DNA of 64,000 nt from an uncultured Oscillospiraceae bacterium (GTDB lineage Bacteria; Bacillota; Clostridia; Oscillospirales; Oscillospiraceae), in contig CAAFLG010000064.1 of assembly GCA_900763705.1 (NCBI GenBank), forward strand, positions 1 through 64,000, in the 5' to 3' direction. Shown here piece by piece: positions 41,125-51,180 of this stretch. Position 1 is the first letter of the stretch; every line of letters starts with the position of its first letter. The notes beneath the pieces were generated by a model. It searched no databases and was not told the DNA's origin. It saw only the letters and a program-made list of their open reading frames with translations. The position numbers and the translations under genes are program-made.

Positions 41125-41943
41125 TTATCCGGCTTCTTTTGCACGTTTCGGGATGCGGATGGTCAAAAGGATGTCCTCCTCGCTGTCCTGGCGCTGCACG
41201 TCGGCCTGCACGCCCGCGCGCTGCATCACGTCGATTGAGCGACGGATGGTGTTGAGGAAAATGCGCACATCCTTGATGACGTAAGTCGGCAGGCGCGGCG
41301 ACGGGGTCTTCTGCTTGGCCGCCAAGAGCTTTTCAATGTAGCTCTCGCTCTGCGCGACGTTGTAGCCGCGCGCGGCGATCACCCCGAGCGCGCGGAGGCG
41401 GTCTTCCTCGTCCGCAAGGCGCAGCAGCGCGCGGGCATGGCGCTCGGAGAGGCCGTTCTCCCGCAGTGCGCTCACGCACGGCGGGGAGAGGCGCAGCAGG
41501 CGCAGCTTGTTGGCGACGGCGGACTGGGACTTGCCCAGCTTTTCCGCCGCCTGCTCCTGCGAAAGGCCGTAGGCCCCGATGAGCTGCGCGATGGCCTCGG
41601 CTTCCTCAAAATAGTGCAGGTCGCGGCGCTGGAGGTTTTCGATGAGCGCGAGCAGCGCGCTCTCCTCCTCGCTCGAGCGGGCGAGCAGGCACGGCACCTC
41701 GCGCAGTCCCGCCATCTTTGCCGCGCGCAGCCGCCGCTCCCCCGCGATCAGCTCATAGCCCTCCGCCGTGCTGCGCACGGTCAGCGGCTGCAAGATACCG
41801 TAGCGGCGGATGCTCTCGCTCAGCTCGCGCAGCGTTCCCTCGTCAAAGTCGCGCCGGGGCTGGTGGGGGTTGGGACGCAGCGCATCGGTGGACAAATAGA
41901 GCACACGGCGCGTCAGCAGCGGCTTTTTCTCGGACATTTCCAT
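41125..41943 (-). CDS. noc: Noc-like ParB-family nucleoid occlusion protein
   Basis: 272 residues from the ATG at 41943 (AAGGAGG 8-9 bases before). ParB N-terminal CTPase domain with GERRLRAAKMAG, LIENLQRRDLHYFEEAEAIAQLI, an HTH (LSQEQAAEKLGKSQSAVANKLRLLRL) and a C-terminal part (KDVRIFLNTIRRSIDVMQRAGVQ, then ILLTIRIPK) that follows Bacillus Noc closely. Noc keeps the septum off the nucleoid. The short N-terminus lacks the amphipathic FFGLG-type membrane-binding helix of Bacillus Noc. It lies between the ATP synthase operon and vanW rather than beside parAB. A second ParB is the alternative. Confidence 0.85.
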   Translation of the reverse strand: MEMSEKKPLLTRRVLYLSTDALRPNPHQPRRDFDEGTLRELSESIRRYGILQPLTVRSTAEGYELIAGERRLRAAKMAGLREVPCLLARSSEEESALLALIENLQRRDLHYFEEAEAIAQLIGAYGLSQEQAAEKLGKSQSAVANKLRLLRLSPPCVSALRENGLSERHARALLRLADEEDRLRALGVIAARGYNVAQSESYIEKLLAAKQKTPSPRLPTYVIKDVRIFLNTIRRSIDVMQRAGVQADVQRQDSEEDILLTIRIPKRAKEAG

Positions 41944-42014
41944 GGATTTCCCCTCCTTTTTCCCCATTTTACACGCTTCGGTGTGCAAAGCACGGCGAAT
42001 CCGGTCGAGCGCGT

Positions 42015-42049
42015 AAAAAATCGCACCCGGTTTTGAACACGGGTGCGAT
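42015..42049 (-). terminator. Terminator of the ATP synthase operon
   Basis: A 10-bp perfect stem (42020-42029 with 42040-42049); read on the minus strand it is followed by a run of T at 42020-42015, just after the atpC stop. Confidence 0.92.
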
Positions 42050-42057
42050 CTTCTGAT

Positions 42058-44763
<2,706 letters not shown>

Positions 44764-44777
44764 AAAGCGGCTTCACC

Positions 44778-46538
44778 TCACTTTTCTTGCCCTGCGCCGC
44801 GCCTTTCCCGCACGAAGGCCTTCGCCTGCTCCAAAATGAGCGCCTGCTGCTCGTCGCTCAGCCGCCCGGACTGCTGGATGGCGCGGCAGAGCGCGCCCTG
44901 CGTTTCGCGGAAGCGGCGCAGCAGCGCGGGGATCAAGTCGTCGATCGCCTCTGTCGCAACGCCGTCAAAGGCGTGGCCGAGGCCCGCGACCAGCAGGATG
45001 ACCTGCTCATACTGCTCGTAGGGATGGTACTGCTTCTGGCGCAGCAGCCGCATCAGCCCCTGCCCGTAGGCAAGCAGCTGCGCGGTCGATTCGTCCAAAT
45101 CGCTTGCAAACTGGGTAAAGGTCTCCATCTCGCGGTACTGCGAAAGGTCGAGGCGGATGGTCTTGGCCGCCTTTTTCATCGCCTTGGTCTGCGCGTCGCC
45201 GCCCACGCGGGAAACGGAGAGGCCGATGTTCACCGCGGGCCGCTGGCCGGCAAAGAAGAGCTTGGACTCCAGAATGAGCTGGCCGTCGGTGATGGAGATG
45301 ACGTTCGTCGGGATATAGGCAGAAACATCTCCGCCCTGTGTTTCGATGATGGGCAGCGCCGTGATGCTGCCGCCTCCCTTTTCCGCGCTCAGGTGCGCCG
45401 CGCGCTCGAGCAGGCGGGAGTGCAGATAGAAAACGTCGCCGGGATAGGCCTCGCGTCCGGGCGAGCGCTCGAGCAGGAGGCTCATCGCACGGTAGGCGAT
45501 GGCGTGCTTGGAAAGATCGTCGTAGACGATGAGCACGTCGCGGCCCTTGTGCATAAAGTATTCGCCCATGGCGCAGCCCGCGTAGGGCGCGATGTACTGC
45601 ATCGGCGGCGTATCGCTCGCGGGGGCGTTGACAATGATGGTGTAATCCATCGCGCCGTGGTCCTCCAGCGTGCGCTTGAGCTGGGCAACGGAGCTTGCCT
45701 TCTGTCCGATGGCGACATAGATGCAGATGACGTTCCTGCCGCGCTGGTTGACGATGGTATCGAGCGCGATGGCCGTCTTTCCGGTCTGGCGGTCGCCGAT
45801 GATAAGCTCACGCTGCCCGCGCCCGATGGGGAACATCGAGTCGATGCAGAGGATGCCCGTTTCCATCGGCGTATCGACGCTCTGGCGGTCGATGATGCCG
45901 GGGGCGGGACTCTCCACGCTGCGGTAGCCGTCGGCGCGGATCTCGCCGGCGCCGTCCACGGGAACGCCGAGCGCGTTCACCACGCGTCCGAGGAAGCCTT
46001 CGCCCACGGGAACGCCCGCCGTGCGCCCGGTGCGGCACACGGCGCTGCCCGCGCAGACGCTCGCGTCGTCGTCAAAGAGGATGCAGCCCACGCTCTCTTC
46101 CGATAGGTCCTGCACCATGCCGCGCACGCCGCCGTCGAAGAGCAGCACCTCGCCGTAGGCCGCGCCGGACAGTCCTTCCACGCGGGCGATGCCGTCGCCC
46201 ACGGTCAAAACCGTGCCGATCTCCTGGGCAAGAGGCTGCGGCGTCCAGGACAGGACGCTCTCTTTGAGCAGGGGAATGATGTCGCCCTGCTGCGCGGCGG
46301 CGAGCTTTTCCAGCGCGCTCTTGAACTGATCGAGCCGCCCCTCCACGCTCCAGTCGTATACCTCCGCGCCCACCTCGAGGCGAAAGCCGTTGGGGTAGGC
46401 GTCGCTCTGCTGCCAGACGAGCGTCGTGCCGGGGCCGTATTGTGTTTCCAGAAAGGCGAGAAAGCGCTTTTCCTGCTCCGCGCTCGGGCGGACAGCGGAA
46501 AGGAGCTTTGCCGCCGGACGGTCATTGCGCTCACTCAT
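44778..46538 (-). CDS. atpA: ATP synthase F1 alpha subunit with N-terminal delta-like domain
   Basis: 586 residues against about 500-505 normally. From about residue 83 it is an ordinary alpha: [18 protein letters not shown], Walker A GDRQTGKT at 248-255, [34 protein letters not shown]. Residues about 12-78 ([21 protein letters not shown], then [21 protein letters not shown]) read like the C-terminal domain of delta (AtpH/OSCP): the alpha-helix plus the GxxIxVGDxVxDxSVxGRLxxL strand. The b gene overlaps its start by 8 bases and no atpH exists, so this domain probably replaces delta. The delta N-terminal helical domain is missing. Confidence 0.95.
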   Translation of the reverse strand: MSERNDRPAAKLLSAVRPSAEQEKRFLAFLETQYGPGTTLVWQQSDAYPNGFRLEVGAEVYDWSVEGRLDQFKSALEKLAAAQQGDIIPLLKESVLSWTPQPLAQEIGTVLTVGDGIARVEGLSGAAYGEVLLFDGGVRGMVQDLSEESVGCILFDDDASVCAGSAVCRTGRTAGVPVGEGFLGRVVNALGVPVDGAGEIRADGYRSVESPAPGIIDRQSVDTPMETGILCIDSMFPIGRGQRELIIGDRQTGKTAIALDTIVNQRGRNVICIYVAIGQKASSVAQLKRTLEDHGAMDYTIIVNAPASDTPPMQYIAPYAGCAMGEYFMHKGRDVLIVYDDLSKHAIAYRAMSLLLERSPGREAYPGDVFYLHSRLLERAAHLSAEKGGGSITALPIIETQGGDVSAYIPTNVISITDGQLILESKLFFAGQRPAVNIGLSVSRVGGDAQTKAMKKAAKTIRLDLSQYREMETFTQFASDLDESTAQLLAYGQGLMRLLRQKQYHPYEQYEQVILLVAGLGHAFDGVATEAIDDLIPALLRRFRETQGALCRAIQQSGRLSDEQQALILEQAKAFVRERRGAGQEK

Positions 46539-47016
46539 GGTCCTTGCGCTCCTCCGCCGTGTTCAAAAACTGATCGTAAGCGTCCGAGGTGCTCGAGAGC
46601 ACCAGCTTTTCCGCCGCGGCGCTCATCAGCTCGGAGACCTCGCCGCGCGCCTGTTCCATCACGCGCTCGCGCTCAAACGCGGCGGCGGCGTGCGCCTTTT
46701 TGACGATCTCATCCGCCTGCTGCTGGGCCTGCGCGCGGCGCTCGTCGGCCTCCTTGCGCAGCTCCTCGTCGGCCTGCGCGCGCACGCGGGCGATCTCCTC
46801 GTCCACAGCCTTGAGCTGCGCGGCATAGGTCTCCTTCGTCTGCTCGGCCGCGGCAAGCGCGCTCTTCGCGTCCTCGTCCAGCTTGGCATAGTGGGCCTTG
46901 CGGCCGTCCATATAGGTCTTCACCGGCCGGTAGAGCAGGAAATACAGCGCGCCGAACAGGATGACAAAATTCAGCGCGTGCAGTAAGATCTGCTGCAAAT
47001 TGATATTAAGCGGCAT
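46531..47016 (-). CDS. atpF: ATP synthase Fo b subunit
   Basis: 161 residues: N-terminal transmembrane helix ([23 protein letters not shown]) and a long charged coiled coil ([27 protein letters not shown]...), typical b subunit. The C-terminus ([15 protein letters not shown]) normally binds delta; here its partner would be the delta-like extension of alpha. Length is normal, so delta is not fused to b as it is in mycobacteria. Confidence 0.95.
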   Translation of the reverse strand: MPLNINLQQILLHALNFVILFGALYFLLYRPVKTYMDGRKAHYAKLDEDAKSALAAAEQTKETYAAQLKAVDEEIARVRAQADEELRKEADERRAQAQQQADEIVKKAHAAAAFERERVMEQARGEVSELMSAAAEKLVLSSTSDAYDQFLNTAEERKDHE

Positions 47017-47048
47017 TCAGCTTCCCCCTTTTTCCGAAGCGTGGCGCA

Positions 47049-47423
47049 TCATAGCACGAAGATGATGAGGATCGCGACGATCAGCGCGTAAATGATGACC
47101 GTTTCGATGAAGACAAGGCCCATCATCATCGTCGTGCGGATCTGGCCGTTCGCCTCGGGCTGGCGGGCAATGGCTTCGCTCGACTTGCCCACGGCAATGC
47201 CCATGGCGAGCGCGCCGCCGAGGCAGGCGATGCCGATCATCAGTCCCGCGCCCATGGCCTTAGCGGAGGTGACGTCGTTTTCGTTGCTGCCCTCCTCCAC
47301 GGTCTGCTCGGTCTCGGCAGGGGCGGCAGCGTTGCTGTCCGCCGCGGCCAGCGCGGGCACGCTCAGGACAAACAGCGCGATCAGCAGTGCGGCGATCGCC
47401 GCGAATTTCTTCATGGTCTTCAT
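47049..47423 (-). CDS. atpE: ATP synthase Fo c subunit with N-terminal leader
   Basis: 124 residues from MKTMKK (AGAGGG before it); usual c is 70-85. Residues 1-27 look like a signal peptide (KKFAAIAALLIALFVLSVPALAAA), 28-54 form an acidic linker, and the hairpin follows: LMIGIACLGGALAMGIAVGK, loop ARQPEA, then GLVFIETVIIYALIVAILIIFVL. Ion site Glu107. The Glu-Thr pair is seen in sodium-type rings, but the TM1 Gln of sodium-binding c subunits is Met here, so proton use is more likely. A truncated second copy lies 1.1 kb upstream. Confidence 0.94.
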   Translation of the reverse strand: MKTMKKFAAIAALLIALFVLSVPALAAADSNAAAPAETEQTVEEGSNENDVTSAKAMGAGLMIGIACLGGALAMGIAVGKSSEAIARQPEANGQIRTTMMMGLVFIETVIIYALIVAILIIFVL

Positions 47424-47458
47424 GTAGATTCCCTCTTTCTTACACACGTTATGGACGG

Positions 47459-48310
47459 TTACGCAGCACTTTTGCTGCGGCTGGTTTTCGTTTTCTTTGC
47501 CTTGGGCTTTTTCTCGTGCCGCTCGGTCGACTCCCCGTAGAAGGTGGAGACGAGCATCGTGAGCACATAGGCCTGAATGAGCGCGTGCAGCAGCGTGAAC
47601 ATCACGCCCACGATCACCGGCAGCACATAGGAAAGCGCCGTGTAGTAATACACAAGCTCCGTGACGAGCGCACCGGAGAGCAGCGCGCCGAACAATCGAA
47701 AGCTCATCGACACGGGGAGCGAGAAATCCTTGAGCGCGTGCAGGAAGCCGCGCGGTCCTGCGGCGATGAGGCCGCCGAAGAGGATGACGCCGTAGCTCAT
47801 GCAGCCCATGGCGATCGCCCCGTTGATATCCGAGAGCGGCGCGGGCAGGCTGATGGCCGTTCCCGCGGTCGTGCCCGCCTGAAGGCCGAGCAGCTCAAAG
47901 AGCGTTCCGACGAAGATGTAAACGCCGGCCGTGAAGATGTAGGCGCCCAAAAACTTGTTGCGATGGGGGCTGCCGCCCTCGGCAAGACCGTCGAACAGCT
48001 CAACGAGCTGCTCGAGGAGCAGCTGGAACTTCCCCGGCACAAGGGTAAAGCGCGGGATGACGAAGAGCCTGCACACCAGCGCGAAGACGATCAGGATCGC
48101 GGTGACGACGTAGGCCGAGATGAGTCCCGGATTCACCTCGATGAGTCCGAACAGGCTCACCTCCAAATGCTCGTGCAGCACCGCGTCGCGCATCACATCC
48201 TGAATGGACTCGCTCTCGCCTCCGCCCGGACACAGCAGCGCCCCGACGAACAGCGCCAGCACGATGAGCGCGAACACAAGCAATTGCCGCGTCCGCTTCT
48301 TTTTTTCCAC
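47459..48310 (-). CDS. atpB: ATP synthase Fo a subunit
   Basis: 283 residues from a GTG at 48310 with AAAGGGGG before it. Five to six transmembrane helices; the essential Arg is in SMSFRLFGALLSGALV and the C-terminal helix is LPVIVGVMFTLLHALIQAYVLTMLVSTFY. The usual FGN after Arg-Leu is FGA. First gene of the operon; atpI/atpZ are absent. A Lys-rich tail of about 20 residues ends it. Confidence 0.95.
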   Translation of the reverse strand: MEKKKRTRQLLVFALIVLALFVGALLCPGGGESESIQDVMRDAVLHEHLEVSLFGLIEVNPGLISAYVVTAILIVFALVCRLFVIPRFTLVPGKFQLLLEQLVELFDGLAEGGSPHRNKFLGAYIFTAGVYIFVGTLFELLGLQAGTTAGTAISLPAPLSDINGAIAMGCMSYGVILFGGLIAAGPRGFLHALKDFSLPVSMSFRLFGALLSGALVTELVYYYTALSYVLPVIVGVMFTLLHALIQAYVLTMLVSTFYGESTERHEKKPKAKKTKTSRSKSAA

Positions 48311-48384
48311 GCTTGCTTACCCCCTTTTCCCCTCTGTCCGCGCGCTGCAAAAGCGGCACGCGAAACCTTTTTTCACAGCTTTCA

Positions 48385-48413
48385 CTTATACCACTTGACC
48401 GGCAAGAATTCAA
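48385..48413 (-). promoter_or_regulatory. Sigma-A promoter of the ATP synthase operon
   Basis: On the minus strand TTGAAT (48413-48408), 17 bases, TATAAG (48390-48385), about 75 bases before the atpB GTG. Confidence 0.65.
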
Positions 48414-48461
48414 GTCCCGCCGCCAAACACAAGCTATCTTTTCATTATCTTAACAAGCCGC

Positions 48462-48511
48462 AAAAAATGTATGCGGCGGAAGAGGGGGATGGACCCGTCC
48501 CTCTTCCGCCG
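48462..48511 (-). terminator. Hairpin after the atpE remnant
   Basis: A 13-bp stem (48474-48486 with 48499-48511); on the minus strand a TTTTTT run follows 6 bases later. It would end the dnaD-dnaI transcript before atpB. Confidence 0.7.
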
Positions 48512-48568
48512 TATTATGTTCTGTCCGCGTCCGGTTTCTCTCTTCATTGCTTCGCTCTTTCTGCCGCG

Positions 48569-48721
48569 CTACAGCACAAAAATCAGCAGGATCGCCACGA
48601 TGAGCGCGTAGATGATGACCGTTTCGATGAAGACAAGGCCCATCATCATGGACGTGCGGATGCTGCCCGAGGTTTCGGGCTGCTCGGCGATGTTTTCCGC
48701 CGCCTTGCCCACGGCGTGCCC
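48569..48721 (-). pseudogene. 5'-truncated second copy of atpE
   Basis: Reading the minus strand from 48721 to the TAG at 48569 gives the C-terminal half of a c subunit: GHAVGKAAENIAEQPETSGSI, then RTSMMMGLVFIETVIIYALI and VAILLIFVL. It is about three-quarters identical to the intact atpE, including the ion-binding Glu. The leader and first helix are gone; the homology stops 23 bases before the end of the DnaI-type gene. There is no start codon or ribosome site in the right place. It looks like the relic of a duplicated or relocated atpE. Confidence 0.88.
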
Positions 48722-48744
48722 CCGGTTTGGGAGCGCTTTGCGTA

Positions 48745-49734
48745 TTATCTTCGTTTTTGCCGGCGGATATCCTCGCCAAAGAACAGCAGGAGCTGATATT
48801 CCCCCTGCAGGCGCGAGAGCACGGGCGCGCCGTAGCGCCGCCCAAGCTCGTTCGGGCTTAGGTTCGTGGAGATGACCGTCTTCTTCCCCGTGATGAGGCG
48901 GGTGTTGATGATCTGGTAGATGGCGCTCTGGACAAAGCTCGTCATCAGCTCCGTGCCGAGGTCGTCGAGGATCAGCAGGTCACAGCCGAGCGCGCGGCTC
49001 ACAGCACCGTCCGTCTCCTCGTCCGTCTCGCGGCCGAACTTCTGCGCTTCAAAGAGCGAGAAGATGTGCCCCGCCGTGTCGTACACGACGCTGTTGCCGC
49101 CCGCGCTCACCACGCGCGCGATGGAGGCCGAGAGGAAGGTCTTCCCCAGCCCTGTGCCGCCCGAGAGCAGGAGATTGCCGCTCTTGGGCGAAAATTCGTG
49201 CGCGTAGTCCTGGCACACATCGTACACGCGCTCCATGTTCGCGCGCGGCGACACGCCCAAGTCGCTGTCCGGCACGGGAGAATAGTAGTCGAAGTCAAAG
49301 GTCTCAAAGCTCTGCGAGCCGAGATCCAGAAGGCCCGAGAGCTCCTTGTTCTGCTCGCGCACATAGTAGGAGCGGAGGCAGGCGCACACCTCGCTGCCGA
49401 GAAAGCCCGTGTCGCCGCAGCGCGGGCAGGCGGGCTTTTCCTCAAGATAGTCGTCCGGAAGGCCCATCTGCGCGAGCAGCAGGCGCTTTTCCTGCTGCAA
49501 GCGGAGATTTTCCTCCTGCAAGGCGGCGATGGCCGGGCGCGGGTCCGCGCCGCGGCGCAGGCCCGAGGCGATGATCTTCGCCATCGTGTGCGACAGCTCG
49601 CGGTCAATGTCCGCAATGCGCGGGCACTTGGTGTAGACCGTGCGCTCCCGCGCGCGGAAGCTCTCCGCGCGCCGCTGCTTGTCCTCGTCATAGCGCGCCA
49701 ACGCGCGGCGCATCAGTCGGCCGTCGTAAGCCAT
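48745..49734 (-). CDS. dnaI: DnaI/DnaC-type helicase loader ATPase
   Basis: 329 residues. A coiled N-terminal part, a zinc-binding CPRCGDTGFLGSEVCACL motif near 103-120, then AAA+ ATPase with Walker A SGGTGLGKTF and Walker B LLILDDLGTEL, sensor STNLSPNEL and an arginine finger region RYGAPVLSRL. It should load the replicative helicase onto DNA. It lies 18 bases after the DnaD-domain gene; together they form a primosome pair. Confidence 0.9.
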   Translation of the reverse strand: MAYDGRLMRRALARYDEDKQRRAESFRARERTVYTKCPRIADIDRELSHTMAKIIASGLRRGADPRPAIAALQEENLRLQQEKRLLLAQMGLPDDYLEEKPACPRCGDTGFLGSEVCACLRSYYVREQNKELSGLLDLGSQSFETFDFDYYSPVPDSDLGVSPRANMERVYDVCQDYAHEFSPKSGNLLLSGGTGLGKTFLSASIARVVSAGGNSVVYDTAGHIFSLFEAQKFGRETDEETDGAVSRALGCDLLILDDLGTELMTSFVQSAIYQIINTRLITGKKTVISTNLSPNELGRRYGAPVLSRLQGEYQLLLFFGEDIRRQKRR

Positions 49735-49752
49735 CGCTCTCCCTCGCTTTCT

Positions 49753-50673
49753 TTATCCGTTGAGATATTCCTTCATCCAGGCGTTGCCGCCGGATGCTTC
49801 CGTCTTTTTCGGTTTTTCCTTTGCGCTCTCGGCGCGCACCTGCTCCGGCGTGTGCAGGCCCTTTTCGTGCCAGCGCTTTAAGATGCCGTTGCAGTACGGC
49901 CAGCGGAACTCGTGGCAGTGCAGCACCGTGCGGTCGTAGGCCTCGGCCACCGTTTCCGCCGGGAAGCCCATCTCCGCCCACGCGGAGAGGTATTTTTCCT
50001 CGCTCGGCGCGCTCGCGCGGCCCGCCATCTGCACCGCCGCCATGTACTCGGGGTATTTTGAGCGCATGGTCTGCTCGCGCTTCATGTACTCCCCCGCCTT
50101 TTCGATGGAGAAGAGCTCCTTGCGCGCCCAGACAAAGCCCTCTTTTTCGATCTCGCGCATATTGGGGAGCCGCCCCTCGCCGAACTGCTGCGCCTTTTTC
50201 GTGATGCAGTAGTTCACCAGCGTGTAGACAACGTCCGCCGGGAGGCCGAGGTTTTCATAGAGGCCCAAAAGCTTTTTGACCGACGGGATGGACAGCGGCC
50301 CGAGCTTGTGCTCCACCTCGCGCAAAAGGCAGGCAAAGCGGCCATCGCCCTCGAGCTTTCGCATGATGTCCTCGCGCGTGTAGTCGGGCGTTTCCTGCGC
50401 CTGCGGCGGCTCCGGTGGGAGGGGCGCGGCCTTCTTCTCCGGCGCGCCGACGAGCTGCATCTCGCAGAGCGCCTGCTCCGCCGCGCGCACGCGCGCTTCG
50501 TCCCATTTTAGCATCGCGGCGAGCTTTTCCGCCTCCGCCGCGCCGTGCGAATGAAGGATGGCGAGATACAGCAGCGCCGCGTCGCCGTTGCCGCCGCCGA
50601 TGAGCCGCTTGAGCGTCGCCGCCGAGAGCGTCACGCTCTCTTCCTCTTTCAGATGCAGTACATAGCCTGCCAT
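49753..50673 (-). CDS. DnaD-domain replication initiation protein
   Basis: 306 residues from the ATG at 50673 (GGAGG 8 bases before). Winged-helix-like N-terminal third (TLSAATLKRLIGG, ALLYLAILHSHGAAEAEKLAAML) and two DnaD-like (DnaB_2) helical domains: LGPLSIPSVKKLLGLYENLGLPADVVYTLVNYC and FPAETVAEAYDRTVLHCHEFRWPYCNGILKRWHEKGL. Such proteins act with DnaI and DnaA in helicase loading and restart. It pairs with the DnaI-type gene downstream. Confidence 0.85.
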   Translation of the reverse strand: MAGYVLHLKEEESVTLSAATLKRLIGGGNGDAALLYLAILHSHGAAEAEKLAAMLKWDEARVRAAEQALCEMQLVGAPEKKAAPLPPEPPQAQETPDYTREDIMRKLEGDGRFACLLREVEHKLGPLSIPSVKKLLGLYENLGLPADVVYTLVNYCITKKAQQFGEGRLPNMREIEKEGFVWARKELFSIEKAGEYMKREQTMRSKYPEYMAAVQMAGRASAPSEEKYLSAWAEMGFPAETVAEAYDRTVLHCHEFRWPYCNGILKRWHEKGLHTPEQVRAESAKEKPKKTEASGGNAWMKEYLNG

Positions 50674-50760
50674 ATGTCCACCCTCCTTTCGCCGCATTTC
50701 GATCTTCCTATTCTACATGAAATTTTCCCATTCGTAAACATGAATTTTTTTGCTTCCCCC

Positions 50761-50789
50761 TTTTCACTCTTTCACTCTCGTGTTATACT
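50761..50789 (+). promoter_or_regulatory. Promoter candidate of zapA
   Basis: TTTTCA (50761-50766), 17 bases, TATACT (50784-50789); the -35 is weak. Confidence 0.45.
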
Positions 50790-50859
50790 ATTAGGGACTA
50801 TATGGGTGGAAATTGCCCTTTTCTGTGCAACAGCGAAAAAGAAAGGAGCACACAGAACG

Positions 50860-51177
50860 ATGGAAAACCGTATCACCATCTCCATTTGCGAGGAAGAATA
50901 CACGTTTGTAGCCGAGGAGGCCCCCTCTTATATGCAGAAGGTCGGCTCCTACGTGAACGACAAGATGAGCGAGCTGCTCGACAGCGCGAAGGTCGGCCGC
51001 ACCGACGCCGCCGTGCTGACCGCCGTGAACATCACCGACGAGCTTTTTAAGGAGCGCGAGGCGGGCGATGCCCTGCGCCGCCAGCTCAAGCAGTATCTCG
51101 ACGAGGCGAGCCAGGCCAAAAACGAGGTCAGCGAGCTCAAGCGCGAGATCTTCAAGCTCCAGCAGCAGAAGAAGTAA
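50860..51177 (+). CDS. zapA: Cell division protein ZapA
   Basis: 105 residues: ISICEEEYTFVAEEAPSYMQKVGSYVNDKMSELL then DAAVLTAVNITDELFKERE and a C-terminal coiled coil. ZapA crosslinks FtsZ filaments at the division site. The ATG at 50860 follows GAAAGGAG. The open frame upstream to 50545 overlaps the divergent DnaD gene and is rejected. The U32 gene starts 3 bases after its stop. Confidence 0.92.
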   Translation: MENRITISICEEEYTFVAEEAPSYMQKVGSYVNDKMSELLDSAKVGRTDAAVLTAVNITDELFKEREAGDALRRQLKQYLDEASQAKNEVSELKREIFKLQQQKK

Positions 51178-51180
51178 GCC

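Noticed and set aside
46531..46538. A separate atpH gene hidden between atpF and atpA
   Set aside because: The two genes overlap by 8 bases and no frame here gives a delta N-terminal domain.
49753..50697. Earlier start for the DnaD-domain gene at 50697
   Set aside because: GGAGG sits 8 bases before the ATG at 50673; the longer form would cover the ribosome site.
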